DNA of 64,000 nucleotides from Pseudomonas berkeleyensis (GCF_014109765.1 NZ_CP059139.1:2422001-2486000), one strand, 5' to 3'. Positions 1 to 8,988 are shown, counted from the first letter of the stretch. Numbers and translations: made by a program. Notes: generated by a model not told the origin, from the sequence alone.

Positions 1-777
1 CTGGGCCGCGGCGATGGTGGCTTCGTCCAGATGGCTGATCAGCTCGTCGGCGGCGGCCCAGGCCGCATCAACGGTTTCACGCACGATCACGTGCAGACGC
101 ACGCCGAAGCGCACGGTTCGGCCCTGTTTGGCCGCGCGGGCGCGCACGTCGGCGATCTTCTCGGCCACGGCGGCCGGTGGCTCGCCCCAGGTCAGGTAGG
201 CATCGACGTGCTTGGCCGCCAGTTCGTGGGCGGCAGGCGAGGAGCCGCCGAAGTACAGCGGCGGGTAGGGCTTCTGCTGCGGCTCGAAGAAGTTCTGCGC
301 GCCGCGTACCTTGAGGTGCTTGCCGTCGAAGTCGACCTTTTCGCCCTGTAGCAGGCGGCGCCAGATGCTGAGGAATTCATCGGAGGCTTCGTAGCGCTCG
401 TCGTGGGCGAGGAATACGCCGTCGGCTTCCAGTTCGGTGGCATCGCCGCCGGGCACCACGTTGAGCAGCAGGCGACCGCCGCTGGCCTGATCCAGGCTCG
501 CCGCCTGGCGGGCCGAAGCAGTGGGGTTGCCCAGCGAGGTGCGCAGCGCCACCAGCAGCTTGATGCGCTGGGTGACCGGCACCAGGCTGGCGGCGGTCAC
601 CCAGGGATCGAGGCAACTGGCGCCGGTGGGAATCAGCAAACCGTCGTAGCCGAGCTGGTCGGCGGCCACGGCGATCTGCCGCATGTAGACGTTGGTGGCC
701 GGGCGACCACTGCCGGAGTGACCGAGGTAGCGGGTGTCGCCGGAGGTGGGCAGGAACCAGAAGATGTCGAGACTCAT
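1..777 (-). CDS. msuD: FMNH2-dependent alkane/methanesulfonate monooxygenase, 3' end cut off
   Basis: A bacterial luciferase-like (LLM) monooxygenase of the SsuD/MsuD family, which uses reduced FMN and O2 to split sulfonates into an aldehyde and sulfite in the cytoplasm. The 259 visible codons begin [14 protein letters not shown], the family's usual N-terminus, and contain [23 protein letters not shown], the HDERYE region and [13 protein letters not shown]. The family is about 380 residues long, so roughly 120 C-terminal residues lie outside the window. It follows sfnR on the same strand after about 66 bases, so it is probably the last gene of the msu operon. Whether it prefers methanesulfonate (MsuD) or longer sulfonates (SsuD) cannot be settled from this fragment; the msu neighbours favour MsuD. 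Confidence 0.85.
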   Translation of the reverse strand, partial: MSLDIFWFLPTSGDTRYLGHSGSGRPATNVYMRQIAVAADQLGYDGLLIPTGASCLDPWVTAASLVPVTQRIKLLVALRTSLGNPTASARQAASLDQASGGRLLLNVVPGGDATELEADGVFLAHDERYEASDEFLSIWRRLLQGEKVDFDGKHLKVRGAQNFFEPQQKPYPPLYFGGSSPAAHELAAKHVDAYLTWGEPPAAVAEKIADVRARAAKQGRTVRFGVRLHVIVRETVDAAWAAADELISHLDEATIAAAQ

Positions 778-843
778 GATGTTTTCCTCGTTGCTGTGGT
801 TGGGCAACGCAAGGTAGGTAGTGAGCCGATGGGCGCCGGCTTC

Positions 844-1947
<1,104 letters not shown>

Positions 1948-1955
1948 GGGCATCC

Positions 1956-3143
1956 CTATGAGTAGAAAGACGGGGTGGGACGCGTCTGGTTCAGTGCCCA
2001 CTCACCCAGTTCGTGGAGCTTGTAGTCCACCGGGTCGTGCAGGCTCTGGGTACGCAGGTTGCGCCAGTAGCGGTCGAGGCGTAGCGAGGCGTGGGTGGCG
2101 CGGGCGCCGGTCACCTCGAACAGACGGTTGCAGATATCCAGCCCGGTGCGGGCAGCCGCCACCTTGGCCGTTGCAATGGACAGCGCCAGTTGCGCGCGCT
2201 CCTCGGCACCGAGGGCGTGTTCCTTGTGCCAGGCTTCGTCGAGTTGCGCGGCGGCGCGTTCCACCAGCAGGCGCACGCCTTCCAGGCCGACCCAGAACTC
2301 GCCGTAGTGGCGCAGTACGTAAGGGTCTTCGCTGACGTGCTGGGCCTTGGAGCGAAACCAGGGGCGGCCTTCCTTGAGGGTGTACTGACGGGCTTCCTCC
2401 AGGGCTCCTTCGGCGATGCCGAGGAAGATATGGGCGAAGTGCAACTGGGCGATCAGCGGGCGCAGGCAGGCGAAGGGCGTGCTCAGCGGACCGGGGTCGA
2501 GCAGCAGTTCGTTCTCTTCCACGCGCACGCGTTCGAAGGTGGCGCTGCCGCTGTCGGTCTGGCGCTGGCCCATGTTGTTCCAGTCGCCGTGCAGGGTGAT
2601 GCCGGTGCGGCCGCTGGGAATGGCGGCGATCAGCAGCTTGCCGCCGGCGCTTTCGTCGACCGCCGAGGCGATCAGCATTTCCGAGTCGCTGGCGCCGGAG
2701 CAGAAGCTCTTCTTGCCGGAAAACTCACGCCAGCCATCGAAGGTCTTGACCACGGTGCGGGTATCCAGCGGATTGAGCGCATTGCCCCAGAACCAGTTCT
2801 TGCGCGCGGTCTGCTCGAACCAGGGCTGCCACTGATCGGGGCGCGAGAACAGGCGTACGGTGGCCAGCATCAGATGCTGGAAGCCGAAAACATGGGCGAT
2901 GGAGCTGTCGACCTTGGCGAACTCGCGCACCACACCCAGGGTTTCGCTCCAGCTGGCGCCAAGGCCGCCGAACTGGGTCGGGATGCTCAGCGACAGCAGG
3001 CCGCTCTGACGGATCGCATTACGCTGCTGCTTGGGTGTGCCGCCGGCCTCGTCGCGTTCGACGGCGGTCTCGGCGAAATCCGCAGCCAGCCGGCGAGCGG
3101 TCTGCAAGGGGCTGAGCACGGTGGGTTGTTGATTGGTTCTCAC
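1956..3143 (-). CDS. msuC: FMNH2-dependent methanesulfinate monooxygenase (DszC/acyl-CoA dehydrogenase fold)
   Basis: A flavin monooxygenase of the acyl-CoA dehydrogenase superfamily that in Pseudomonas oxidises methanesulfinate to methanesulfonate, the substrate of MsuD. Family features include SIPTQFGGLGASW near residue 60, WFWGNALNPLDTRT, FSGKKSFCSGA and the C-terminal GARATHASLRLDRYWRNLRTQSLHDP. A GTG start at 3143 with GAGGGA seven bases upstream is clearly better than the ATG at 3176, and it gives 395 residues, the length I recall for P. aeruginosa MsuC. It lies between msuE and sfnR, in the reading order msuE-msuC-sfnR-msuD, with msuD displaced behind the regulator. A general SfnC/DszC-like role on another sulfinate or sulfone remains possible. 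Confidence 0.82.
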   Translation of the reverse strand: MRTNQQPTVLSPLQTARRLAADFAETAVERDEAGGTPKQQRNAIRQSGLLSLSIPTQFGGLGASWSETLGVVREFAKVDSSIAHVFGFQHLMLATVRLFSRPDQWQPWFEQTARKNWFWGNALNPLDTRTVVKTFDGWREFSGKKSFCSGASDSEMLIASAVDESAGGKLLIAAIPSGRTGITLHGDWNNMGQRQTDSGSATFERVRVEENELLLDPGPLSTPFACLRPLIAQLHFAHIFLGIAEGALEEARQYTLKEGRPWFRSKAQHVSEDPYVLRHYGEFWVGLEGVRLLVERAAAQLDEAWHKEHALGAEERAQLALSIATAKVAAARTGLDICNRLFEVTGARATHASLRLDRYWRNLRTQSLHDPVDYKLHELGEWALNQTRPTPSFYS

Positions 3144-3202
3144 GCGATGTCCCTCGCTGATTGGCCTTCCAGGCAAATGGGGTGCTGGATCATGCGGGCT
3201 CC

Positions 3203-3766
3203 TCAGGCGATCTTGCGCAGGGCATGCGTCTGGCCACGCAGCAGAGCGGCGGCGCGCTCGGCAGCCAGTTCGATACGCGCCTGCAGGGCATCGCTGGCGA
3301 CGCGGTAGTTGGCGAAGTCGGACTCGCTGGCGTACACGCCGATGGGCAAGGTCAGCGACTGGAAGAAGCTGAAGAGCGGACGCAGCTGGTGATCGAGCAC
3401 CAGGGCATGGCGTTCACTGCCACCGGTGGCGGCGAGCAGCACCGGGGTGTCGATCAGCGCATCCTGGCCGATGAGGTCGAACAGGTGCTTGAACAGCCCC
3501 GGGTAGGTGCCGCGATAGACCGGTGCGGCGACCACCAGCAGATCGGCTGACTCGATCTGGCGCAGTTCGTGTTCGACGGTTTCCGGCAGTTCCTTGCGCC
3601 ACAGCGCACCACCGAGCGGGCGAGCGATGTTGCCCAGTTCGATCAGGTGAGTGTCGATGGCCAGATGCTTGCCGACTTCGCTGACGATGGCTTCGGTCAG
3701 TGCCAGTGTGCGCGAGGGGCGGGAGGTGCCACCGGAAACGGCGACGACTTTGAGGGGAGTGCTCAT
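3203..3766 (-). CDS. msuE: NAD(P)H-dependent FMN reductase MsuE
   Basis: A 187-residue flavodoxin-like FMN reductase that supplies FMNH2 to the monooxygenases encoded downstream. The N-terminal VVAVSGGTSRPSRT phosphate-binding loop and the VVAAPVYRGTYPGLFKHLFDL segment are typical of the SsuE/MsuE family, and LLAATGGSERHALVLDHQLRPLFSFF follows. It is the first gene of the msu operon; the ATG at 3766 lies about 45 bases from a good sigma-54 promoter. It is the only flavin reductase seen in the window, although several two-component flavin oxygenases are encoded here, so it may serve more than one of them. Confidence 0.88.
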   Translation of the reverse strand: MSTPLKVVAVSGGTSRPSRTLALTEAIVSEVGKHLAIDTHLIELGNIARPLGGALWRKELPETVEHELRQIESADLLVVAAPVYRGTYPGLFKHLFDLIGQDALIDTPVLLAATGGSERHALVLDHQLRPLFSFFQSLTLPIGVYASESDFANYRVASDALQARIELAAERAAALLRGQTHALRKIA

Positions 3767-3810
3767 CCGAGATATTCCTGTAGGGCTGTTGCTCGAGGTG
3801 AGGCACCTGG

Positions 3811-3826
3811 AGCAATCGCCATACCA
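3811..3826 (-). promoter_or_regulatory. Sigma-54 (-24/-12) promoter of msuE
   Basis: Read on the minus strand this is TGGTATGGCGATTGCT, with GG and GC separated by exactly 10 bases. The -12 part TTGCT matches the consensus and the -24 part TGGTATG matches it at five of seven positions. It lies 45 bases before the msuE ATG, and the operon encodes its own sigma-54 activator SfnR. Confidence 0.75.
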
Positions 3827-3909
3827 GCCGCGATCCCCCCGGAAATACTGGCCTGGCCGGCACCCAGGGGCCTCGGCGCTGTTGATATGCCAGGTGAATT
3901 GTTGAATCG

Positions 3910-3953
3910 CTGTTGCTGGGCGAACAGTTGGCCTGCTGTTGCTGTGGCAACAG
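3910..3953. promoter_or_regulatory. Tandem palindromes, probable SfnR enhancer sites
   Basis: CTGTTGC-TGTG-GCAACAG at 3936-3953 is a perfect palindrome with 7-base arms. CTGTTGC-TGGG-CGAACAG at 3910-3927 is a degenerate copy, 26 bases away centre to centre. Both lie about 85-130 bases upstream of the msuE sigma-54 promoter, the usual position for enhancer sites. Assignment to SfnR is inference from context. Confidence 0.6.
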
Positions 3954-4070
3954 TTTGTGGGGCGTGAATGGAAGCAGGCACTGGCTCAGGCATCAGCTTT
4001 TCCGAGTCTTCGAGCATTGGCGGTACGGTCTTGTTACAGCCTTGATCCCTCGTCTTATAAAGGCTAAGAG

Positions 4071-4120
4071 TTATCTCTAAAAATAATATAAATAAATATT
4101 TATATTATTTTTAGAGATAA
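4071..4120. repeat. 50-bp near-perfect AT-rich palindrome
   Basis: The two 24-base arms (starting TTATCTCTAAAAATAATA) are exact reverse complements around a central AA. The element lies between the divergent msuE and gntR genes and consists almost entirely of A and T apart from the CTC/GAG steps. It could be a large operator (for example for CysB or another LysR protein), a bidirectional terminator or an extruding cruciform; the sequence does not decide. Confidence 0.8.
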
Positions 4121-4226
4121 GAAGCGTTGTTGCATGTCGGTAATTCGAACCTGCTCCTGGCGTCATAACCTTATGCAATAAAAGTATTTCCAATCTCATA
4201 CTTATGCTCGATATCGTCTTGCTACA

Positions 4227-4242
4227 ACTTGTTATGACAAGT
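4227..4242. promoter_or_regulatory. Probable GntR operator
   Basis: ACTTGT-TATG-ACAAGT is a perfect palindrome with 6-base arms ending 19 bases before the gntR ATG. HutC-type GntR proteins bind short palindromes of this form, so autoregulation is likely (inference). Confidence 0.55.
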
Positions 4243-4261
4243 AGAGATGACGAGACGGAAC

Positions 4262-5011
4262 ATGGCCCAACTGCTACCGCTTTCACCCGTACCGCTGTAC
4301 AGCCAGCTCAAGGAATTGCTGCGCACGCGCATCCTCGATGGCACCTACCCGCCGCACAGCCGCATGCCCTCGGAAAGCGAGCTGGGCAAGGCGTTCGACG
4401 TCAGCCGCATCACCGTGCGCCAGGCCCTCGGCGACCTGCAGAAGGAAGGGCTGATCTTCAAGATCCACGGCAAGGGCACCTTCGTCGCCAAGCCCAAGGC
4501 GTTCCAGAACGTCAGCACCCTGCAGGGCCTGGCCGAGTCCATGTCGCAGATGGGCTACGAGGTGCTCAACCGCCTCACCAGCCTCAAGCACCTGCCGGCC
4601 AGCGCCCGTGTGGCCGAGCGCCTGCAACTGGAGGAGGGCGCGCCGGTGACCGAGATCAAGCGTGTGCGCCTGGTCAACCGTGAGCCGGTCTCGCTGGAAG
4701 TCACCTACGTGCCCCGTGCCATCGGCGAGAAGCTGGAGAAGGCCGACCTGGTGGCGCGCGACATCTTCCTGATCATCGAGAACGACTGCGGCATCGCCCT
4801 CGGTCATGCCGACCTGGCCATCGACGCGGTACTTGCCGAGGACGACCTGACCCACGCGCTGGACGTGGAGGAGGGCGCGCCGATCATGCGCATCGAACGC
4901 CTGACCCATGGCGCCGACGGCACACCGCTGGACTTCGAATACCTCTACTACCGTGGCGATGCCTTCCAGTACCGCCTGCGCATCGACCGCAACAAGGAGC
5001 GCCCGGCATGA
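4262..5011 (+). CDS. GntR/HutC-family transcriptional regulator
   Basis: A 249-residue regulator with an N-terminal winged helix-turn-helix (YSQLKELLRTRI, then MPSESELGKAFDVSRITVRQAL, residues about 15-75) and a C-terminal UTRA effector domain (residues about 95-240, ending FEYLYYRGDAFQYRLRIDR), the fold that senses small metabolites in HutC-type proteins. The ATG at 4262 was chosen over that at 4247 because the HTH follows at the usual distance. Its stop overlaps the start of the AprA-like gene by four bases (ATGA), so the regulator is part of the operon it presumably controls. The effector is unknown; an imported organosulfur compound is a reasonable guess. The palindrome at 4227-4242 probably mediates autoregulation. 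Confidence 0.88.
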   Translation: MAQLLPLSPVPLYSQLKELLRTRILDGTYPPHSRMPSESELGKAFDVSRITVRQALGDLQKEGLIFKIHGKGTFVAKPKAFQNVSTLQGLAESMSQMGYEVLNRLTSLKHLPASARVAERLQLEEGAPVTEIKRVRLVNREPVSLEVTYVPRAIGEKLEKADLVARDIFLIIENDCGIALGHADLAIDAVLAEDDLTHALDVEEGAPIMRIERLTHGADGTPLDFEYLYYRGDAFQYRLRIDRNKERPA

Positions 5012-6735
5012 ACACCCTCGAACGCGAATACGACCTGGTGGTGATCGGCGGCGGCACCGCCGGGCCGATGGCGGCGATCAAGGCCAAAGAGGCCAATCGT
5101 GAACTGCGTGTGCTGCTGCTGGACAAGGCCAACGTCAAGCGCAGCGGCGCCATCAGCATGGGCATGGACGGCCTCAACAACGCGGTGATTCCCGGCCACG
5201 CCACGCCGGAGCAGTACACCAAGGAAATCACCATCGCCAACGACGGCATCGTTAATCAGGCGGCGGTCTACGCCTATGCCAGCAAGAGCTTCGAGACCAT
5301 CGAGCAGCTCGACCGTTGGGGCGTGAAGTTCGAGAAGGACGAGACCGGCGACTACGCGGTGAAGAAGGTGCACCACATGGGCGCCTACGTGTTGCCGATG
5401 CCGGAAGGGCATGACATCAAGAAGGTGCTGTACCGCCAGCTCAAGCGGGCGCGGGTGGAGATTACCAACCGCGTCATCGCCACCCGCCTGCTCACCGATG
5501 CTGATGGTGCGGTCAACGGCGTGATGGGCTTCGACTGCCGCACGGCGGACTTCCATGTGATCCGCGCCAAGGCGGTGATCCTCGCCTGTGGCGCCGCCGG
5601 GCGTCTGGGCCTGCCGGCCTCGGGCTACCTGATGGGCACCTACGAGAACCCGACCAATGCCGGCGACGGCTATGCCATGGCCTATCACGCCGGGGCCGAG
5701 CTGGCGAACCTCGAATGCTTCCAGATCAACCCGTTGATCAAGGACTACAACGGCCCGGCCTGCGCCTACGTCACCGGCCCGCTGGGCGGCTACACCGCCA
5801 ACAACAAGGGCGAGCGCTTCATCGAGTGTGATTACTGGAGCGGGCAGATGATGTGGGAGTTCCACCAGGAACTCGAAGGCGGCAATGGCCCGGTGTTCCT
5901 CAAGCTCGATCACCTGGCCGAGGAAACCATCCAGACCATCGAGGAAATCCTGCACAGCAACGAGCGCCCCAGCCGTGGCCAGTTCCACGCGGGTCGCGGT
6001 ACCGACTACCGCACCGGCATGGTCGAGATGCATATCTCCGAGATTGGTTTCTGCTCCGGTCACAGCGCCTCGGGCGTATGGGTCAATGAGAAGGCCGAGA
6101 CCTCGGTCAAGGGGCTGTACGCCGCTGGCGACATGGCCGCGGTGCCGCACAACTACATGCTCGGGGCTTTCACCTACGGCTGGTTCGCCGGTAGCAACGC
6201 CGCCGCCTACATCGCCGGGCGCGACTTCAGCCCGGTGGATGCCGCGCAGGTCGAGCGTGAGCAGGCGCGGGTGTATGCGCCGCTCAAGCGTGAGCACGGC
6301 CTGCCGCCGGCGCAGGTGGAATACAAGCTGCGGCGCATGGTCAACGACTACCTGCAGCCGCCCAAGGTGACCAAGAAGATGGAGATCGGCCTGACCCGCT
6401 TCGCCGAGATCGAGCGTGATCTGGATCAGCTCAAGGCCAACAATCCGCATGAGCTGATGCGTGCGCTGGAGGTCAGCGTGATTCGCGACTGCGCCGAGAT
6501 GGCTGCACGTGCCTCGCTGTTCCGCACCGAGAGCCGCTGGGGGCTGTACCACCACCGCGTCGACCACCCGCAGCGCAACGATGCCGAATGGTTCTGCCAC
6601 GCCCATCTGAAGAAGAACGAACAGGGCGAGATGAGCAGCTTCAAGAAGCCGGTCGAGCCCTACCTGATCGACCTGGCTGCGGATGAACAGAGCGCCTACG
6701 ACCGCCTGCGGGTAAAAACCGAGGCGGCGGCGTGA
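5008..6735 (+). CDS. AprA-like FAD-dependent oxidoreductase
   Basis: A 575-residue flavoprotein of the fumarate reductase/succinate dehydrogenase/adenylylsulfate reductase superfamily. It begins with a dinucleotide-binding motif (VVIGGGTAGPMAA, residues 10-22). The mid-region GTYENPTNAGDGYAMAYHAG, ECFQINPLIKDYNGPA and EMHISEIGFCSGHSASG resembles the alpha subunit of adenylylsulfate reductase more than succinate dehydrogenase (my reading). The C-terminal fumarate-reductase-type domain contains RTESRWGLYHHRVDHP. There is no signal peptide, so it is cytoplasmic. A two-cluster ferredoxin follows, like the AprA-AprB pair, but a sulfonate-type transporter replaces the Apr/Sat context. The substrate is unknown: an imported organosulfur molecule or sulfite is plausible; it is not a TCA-cycle subunit. 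Confidence 0.78.
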   Translation: MNTLEREYDLVVIGGGTAGPMAAIKAKEANRELRVLLLDKANVKRSGAISMGMDGLNNAVIPGHATPEQYTKEITIANDGIVNQAAVYAYASKSFETIEQLDRWGVKFEKDETGDYAVKKVHHMGAYVLPMPEGHDIKKVLYRQLKRARVEITNRVIATRLLTDADGAVNGVMGFDCRTADFHVIRAKAVILACGAAGRLGLPASGYLMGTYENPTNAGDGYAMAYHAGAELANLECFQINPLIKDYNGPACAYVTGPLGGYTANNKGERFIECDYWSGQMMWEFHQELEGGNGPVFLKLDHLAEETIQTIEEILHSNERPSRGQFHAGRGTDYRTGMVEMHISEIGFCSGHSASGVWVNEKAETSVKGLYAAGDMAAVPHNYMLGAFTYGWFAGSNAAAYIAGRDFSPVDAAQVEREQARVYAPLKREHGLPPAQVEYKLRRMVNDYLQPPKVTKKMEIGLTRFAEIERDLDQLKANNPHELMRALEVSVIRDCAEMAARASLFRTESRWGLYHHRVDHPQRNDAEWFCHAHLKKNEQGEMSSFKKPVEPYLIDLAADEQSAYDRLRVKTEAAA

Positions 6736-6739
6736 CTTC

Positions 6740-6807
6740 GTAGGGTGGGCCGGGCGGTGATCCGCTTCAGCCCACCGAACAGCCTGGTGGGCTGAAGCCC
6801 ACCCTAC
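6740..6807. repeat. REP-like palindrome (GTAGGGTGGGC type)
   Basis: GTAGGGTGGGC opens and GCCCACCCTAC closes a 68-base inverted repeat that fills the gap between the AprA-like and ferredoxin genes. A related, larger copy is at 35313-35422. Because it lies inside an operon it may tune mRNA stability. Confidence 0.75.
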
Positions 6808-6821
6808 ATGGATAACGTGAC

Positions 6822-7067
6822 ATGGCCTATCAACCCCAGGAAATCTTCTTTCGCAGCAGCGCACCGGTGACCATCGATGAAGACAAGTGCATCGCCGACA
6901 AGGGCTGCACCGTCTGCGTCGAGGTCTGCCCGATGGATCTGCTGGCGATCAACCCGGCCACGCAGAAGGCCTACATGGCCTTCGACGAATGCTGGTACTG
7001 CATGCCCTGCGAGAAGGACTGCCCGACCGGTGCGGTGAAGGTGGAGATTCCTTACCTGCTGCGTTGA
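6822..7067 (+). CDS. Two-cluster [4Fe-4S] ferredoxin, AprB-like
   Basis: An 81-residue ferredoxin with two cysteine clusters, CIADKGCTVCVEVCP (residues about 25-39) and CWYCMPCEKDCP (about 57-68), each followed by the usual proline. The insertion in the first cluster (C-x5-C-x2-C-x3-C) resembles the ferredoxin part of AprB. AprB is longer, with a C-terminal tail wrapping AprA; that tail is missing here. It follows the AprA-like gene after a REP element and is probably its electron partner. No signal peptide is visible, so it is cytoplasmic. The donor or acceptor beyond it is not encoded nearby. Confidence 0.87.
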   Translation: MAYQPQEIFFRSSAPVTIDEDKCIADKGCTVCVEVCPMDLLAINPATQKAYMAFDECWYCMPCEKDCPTGAVKVEIPYLLR

Positions 7068-7112
7068 GTCGGTGCGCACGGCGCACCTTACGAAATATCA
7101 CGGTCCCTGCGC

Positions 7113-7183
7113 GTAGCCCGGATGCAATCCGGGGAATGCTCTGGCCACCTTGATCCACCGCTCCCAGATTTCATCCGGGCTAC
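7113..7183. repeat. REP palindrome (GTAGCCCGGAT type), copy 1
   Basis: GTAGCCCGGATGCAATCC and its inverted partner ending ATCCGGGCTAC frame about 70 bases in the gap after the ferredoxin gene. Copies also lie at 8918-8978, 50209-50268 and 54985-55046. Confidence 0.8.
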
Positions 7184-7449
7184 GACAAGCAAAACCCGCC
7201 ATCCGGCCAACCACCGGACGCCTGATGCAACACCCCTCGTTTCCCACCGGCCCACCTGCTGGCGGAGACGATTCCAATACTCCGAGCCTATTCAACGTAT
7301 CGCGAGCTAGAGCAAAACGGTGATGGGAAGGATCGAAGAAGCGGAGTTTACGTCCTGTAAATGAGCATTCTGAGGTCGTTACCAGCGCCGTTTGGCCGAC
7401 GCGCAGCAGACGTTGAACAGGCTCTCAATGATTCGAGGGGAGAAAACCC
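7184..7449. other. Gap between ferredoxin and binding-protein genes
   Basis: No gene is evident. The stretch 7290-7432 has a distinct composition (contains GCGGAGTTTACG and GTAAATGAGCATTC) and looks structured, but I could not assign it. A GG-N10-GC pair near 7392 is a poor sigma-54 match. The RBS GAGGGGAG lies just before the ATG at 7450. A separate promoter for the transporter half of the operon is possible. Confidence 0.4.
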
Positions 7450-8856
7450 ATGCTCTTGCGTAGCACCCTGGCCGGCCTCGCGCTGGCAATCGCCGCCACC
7501 CAGGCGTCGGCCGAAACCATCCGGGTCGCCATCGGCACCCAGGACACCACCATCAACTGCGCCGCTGGCGGCCTGCTCATCCGCGAGTTGGGCCTGCTCG
7601 ACAAGTACCTGCCGAAGGACGGCAAGTACAAGGACGCCAAATACGTCGTCGAATGGAAGAACTTCACCAGTGGCGCACCGCTGACCAACGAGATGGTTGC
7701 CGGCAAGCTGGATTTCGGCGCCATGGCTGAATTCCCCGCCGCCTTCAATGGCGTCGCGCATGAGGAAGCCGGTAAACGCAGCCTACTGATCAACGTGCTA
7801 TCCGGCAGCATCAAGGGCAGCGGCAATGGCATCGTGGTGCCGGCTGCCTCGCCAGTGCAGTCGCTGGCCGACCTGAAAGGCAAGACCATTTCCGTGCCTT
7901 TCGCCTCCACGGCCCATGGCGTCCTGCTGCGTGCGATCCAGGCCCAGGGCTGGGATCCGGAAAAGGACGTGCGGATCATCGCCCAGGCGCCGGAAATCGC
8001 CGGTTCGGCGCTGCGCAGCAACCGTATCGATGCCCATGCCGACTTCGTGCCCTTCGCCGACCTGTTCCCCAACCGCGGCTTCGCCCGCAAGATCTTCGAT
8101 GGTTCGCAGACCCAGGCGCCGACCTTCCACGGGGGTCTGGTCAACGCCGAGTACGCCGAGAAGTACCCGGAAGTGGTGGTCGCCTACCTGCGTGCCGGTA
8201 TCGAAGCCAACCAGTTGCTGGCCAGCGATCCGGAGAAATACAGCCTGCTGATCGAGAAGGTCACCGGCATCGAAGCCGAGGTGAACTACCTGTTCCATGG
8301 CCCGCTGGGCCTGCAGACCCGTGACCTGACCTGGAAGCCGGAGTACCGCAAGGCCGTGGCGGGGGCGCTGGAAACCCTCAAGACACTCAAACGCACCAAC
8401 CGCGATCTCGACCTGAATACCTTCATCGACGACCGCTACGTGCGTCAGGCCTTTGCCGCGTCCGGCGTGGACTACGACAAGGCATTGGCCGACTACGCGC
8501 CGGTCGCCCTGAAGGCCAACGATGCAGTCACCGGCAAGCCGATCACCGACTTCAAGCGTGTTGCGCAGATCTGGGTGCGTGGCGAAGACAAGGTACGCAG
8601 CTACGCCTCGCCGGAGGCCGCGCTCCAGGCCCTGGCTGCGCTGGAAGAAGAGGGCAAGGACATCCGCGCCATCTACGCTCACGCCGCCGACAGCGGGCTC
8701 AAGCTGCTGGCCAACCAGGCCTGGTTCGTGCGCAACGGCAAGGGTGAGCTGAGCGCCTTCCTGCTCAAGGAGCAGGCCCAGTCCTACGCCCAGGCCAACG
8801 GCGGCGAAGCGCTGGACTTTGTCGGCGTCAACCAGAAGCTGCTGGCCAGCCGCTAA
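7450..8856 (+). CDS. Sulfonate-type ABC substrate-binding protein with NosL-like C-terminal domain
   Basis: A periplasmic binding protein of the SsuA/NrtA/THI5 class. A Sec signal peptide (residues 1-21, cut after ASA) precedes a two-lobed domain with DLKGKTISVPFASTAHG near residue 145. At 468 residues it is over 100 longer than SsuA. The extra C-terminal part (residues about 360-465: VRSYASPEAAL, IYAHAADSG, NQAWFV, QAQSYAQANGGEALDF) follows the pattern of NosL copper chaperones, but lacks their N-terminal metal-binding cysteines. It begins the transporter part of the cluster, 132 bases before the permease. The ligand is unknown; an organosulfur compound is likely from the family and neighbours. 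Confidence 0.8.
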   Translation: MLLRSTLAGLALAIAATQASAETIRVAIGTQDTTINCAAGGLLIRELGLLDKYLPKDGKYKDAKYVVEWKNFTSGAPLTNEMVAGKLDFGAMAEFPAAFNGVAHEEAGKRSLLINVLSGSIKGSGNGIVVPAASPVQSLADLKGKTISVPFASTAHGVLLRAIQAQGWDPEKDVRIIAQAPEIAGSALRSNRIDAHADFVPFADLFPNRGFARKIFDGSQTQAPTFHGGLVNAEYAEKYPEVVVAYLRAGIEANQLLASDPEKYSLLIEKVTGIEAEVNYLFHGPLGLQTRDLTWKPEYRKAVAGALETLKTLKRTNRDLDLNTFIDDRYVRQAFAASGVDYDKALADYAPVALKANDAVTGKPITDFKRVAQIWVRGEDKVRSYASPEAALQALAALEEEGKDIRAIYAHAADSGLKLLANQAWFVRNGKGELSAFLLKEQAQSYAQANGGEALDFVGVNQKLLASR

Positions 8857-8917
8857 GACCTGGCCCTCTGTCCACCGCCTTCCGATCCTGCGAAAGGGCG
8901 GTGGCAGAGGGCCTGAC

Positions 8918-8978
8918 GTAGCCCGGATGAAATCCGGGACAACGCAGCACGGTTCTTCCCGGATTTCATCCGGGCTAC
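8918..8978. repeat. REP palindrome (GTAGCCCGGAT type), copy 2
   Basis: An inverted pair GTAGCCCGGATGAAATCCGG ... ATTTCATCCGGGCTAC between the binding-protein and permease genes, ending 10 bases before the permease ATG. It could attenuate permease expression relative to the binding protein. Confidence 0.82.
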
Positions 8979-8988
8979 GGAGATTGCC

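Noticed and set aside
3763..4017. 84-residue minus-strand open frame upstream of msuE
   Set aside because: It covers the sigma-54 promoter and enhancer palindromes and has no family match or good ribosome site.
4948..6864. Long minus-strand open frame (638 residues) opposite the AprA-like gene
   Set aside because: It mirrors the high-GC third-position pattern of the plus-strand gene, has no family motif, and the plus-strand protein has clear FAD and AprA-like motifs.
5008..7067. Dissimilatory sulfate reduction or sulfur oxidation genes (aprBA)
   Set aside because: No sat, qmo, aprM or dsr genes are present, the ferredoxin lacks the AprB tail, and the neighbours are uptake genes.
7380..7410. 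Possible sigma-54 promoter before the NosL-tailed binding protein
   Set aside because: GG and GC are 10 bases apart, but the -12 sequence lacks TTGC and the -24 match is weak.
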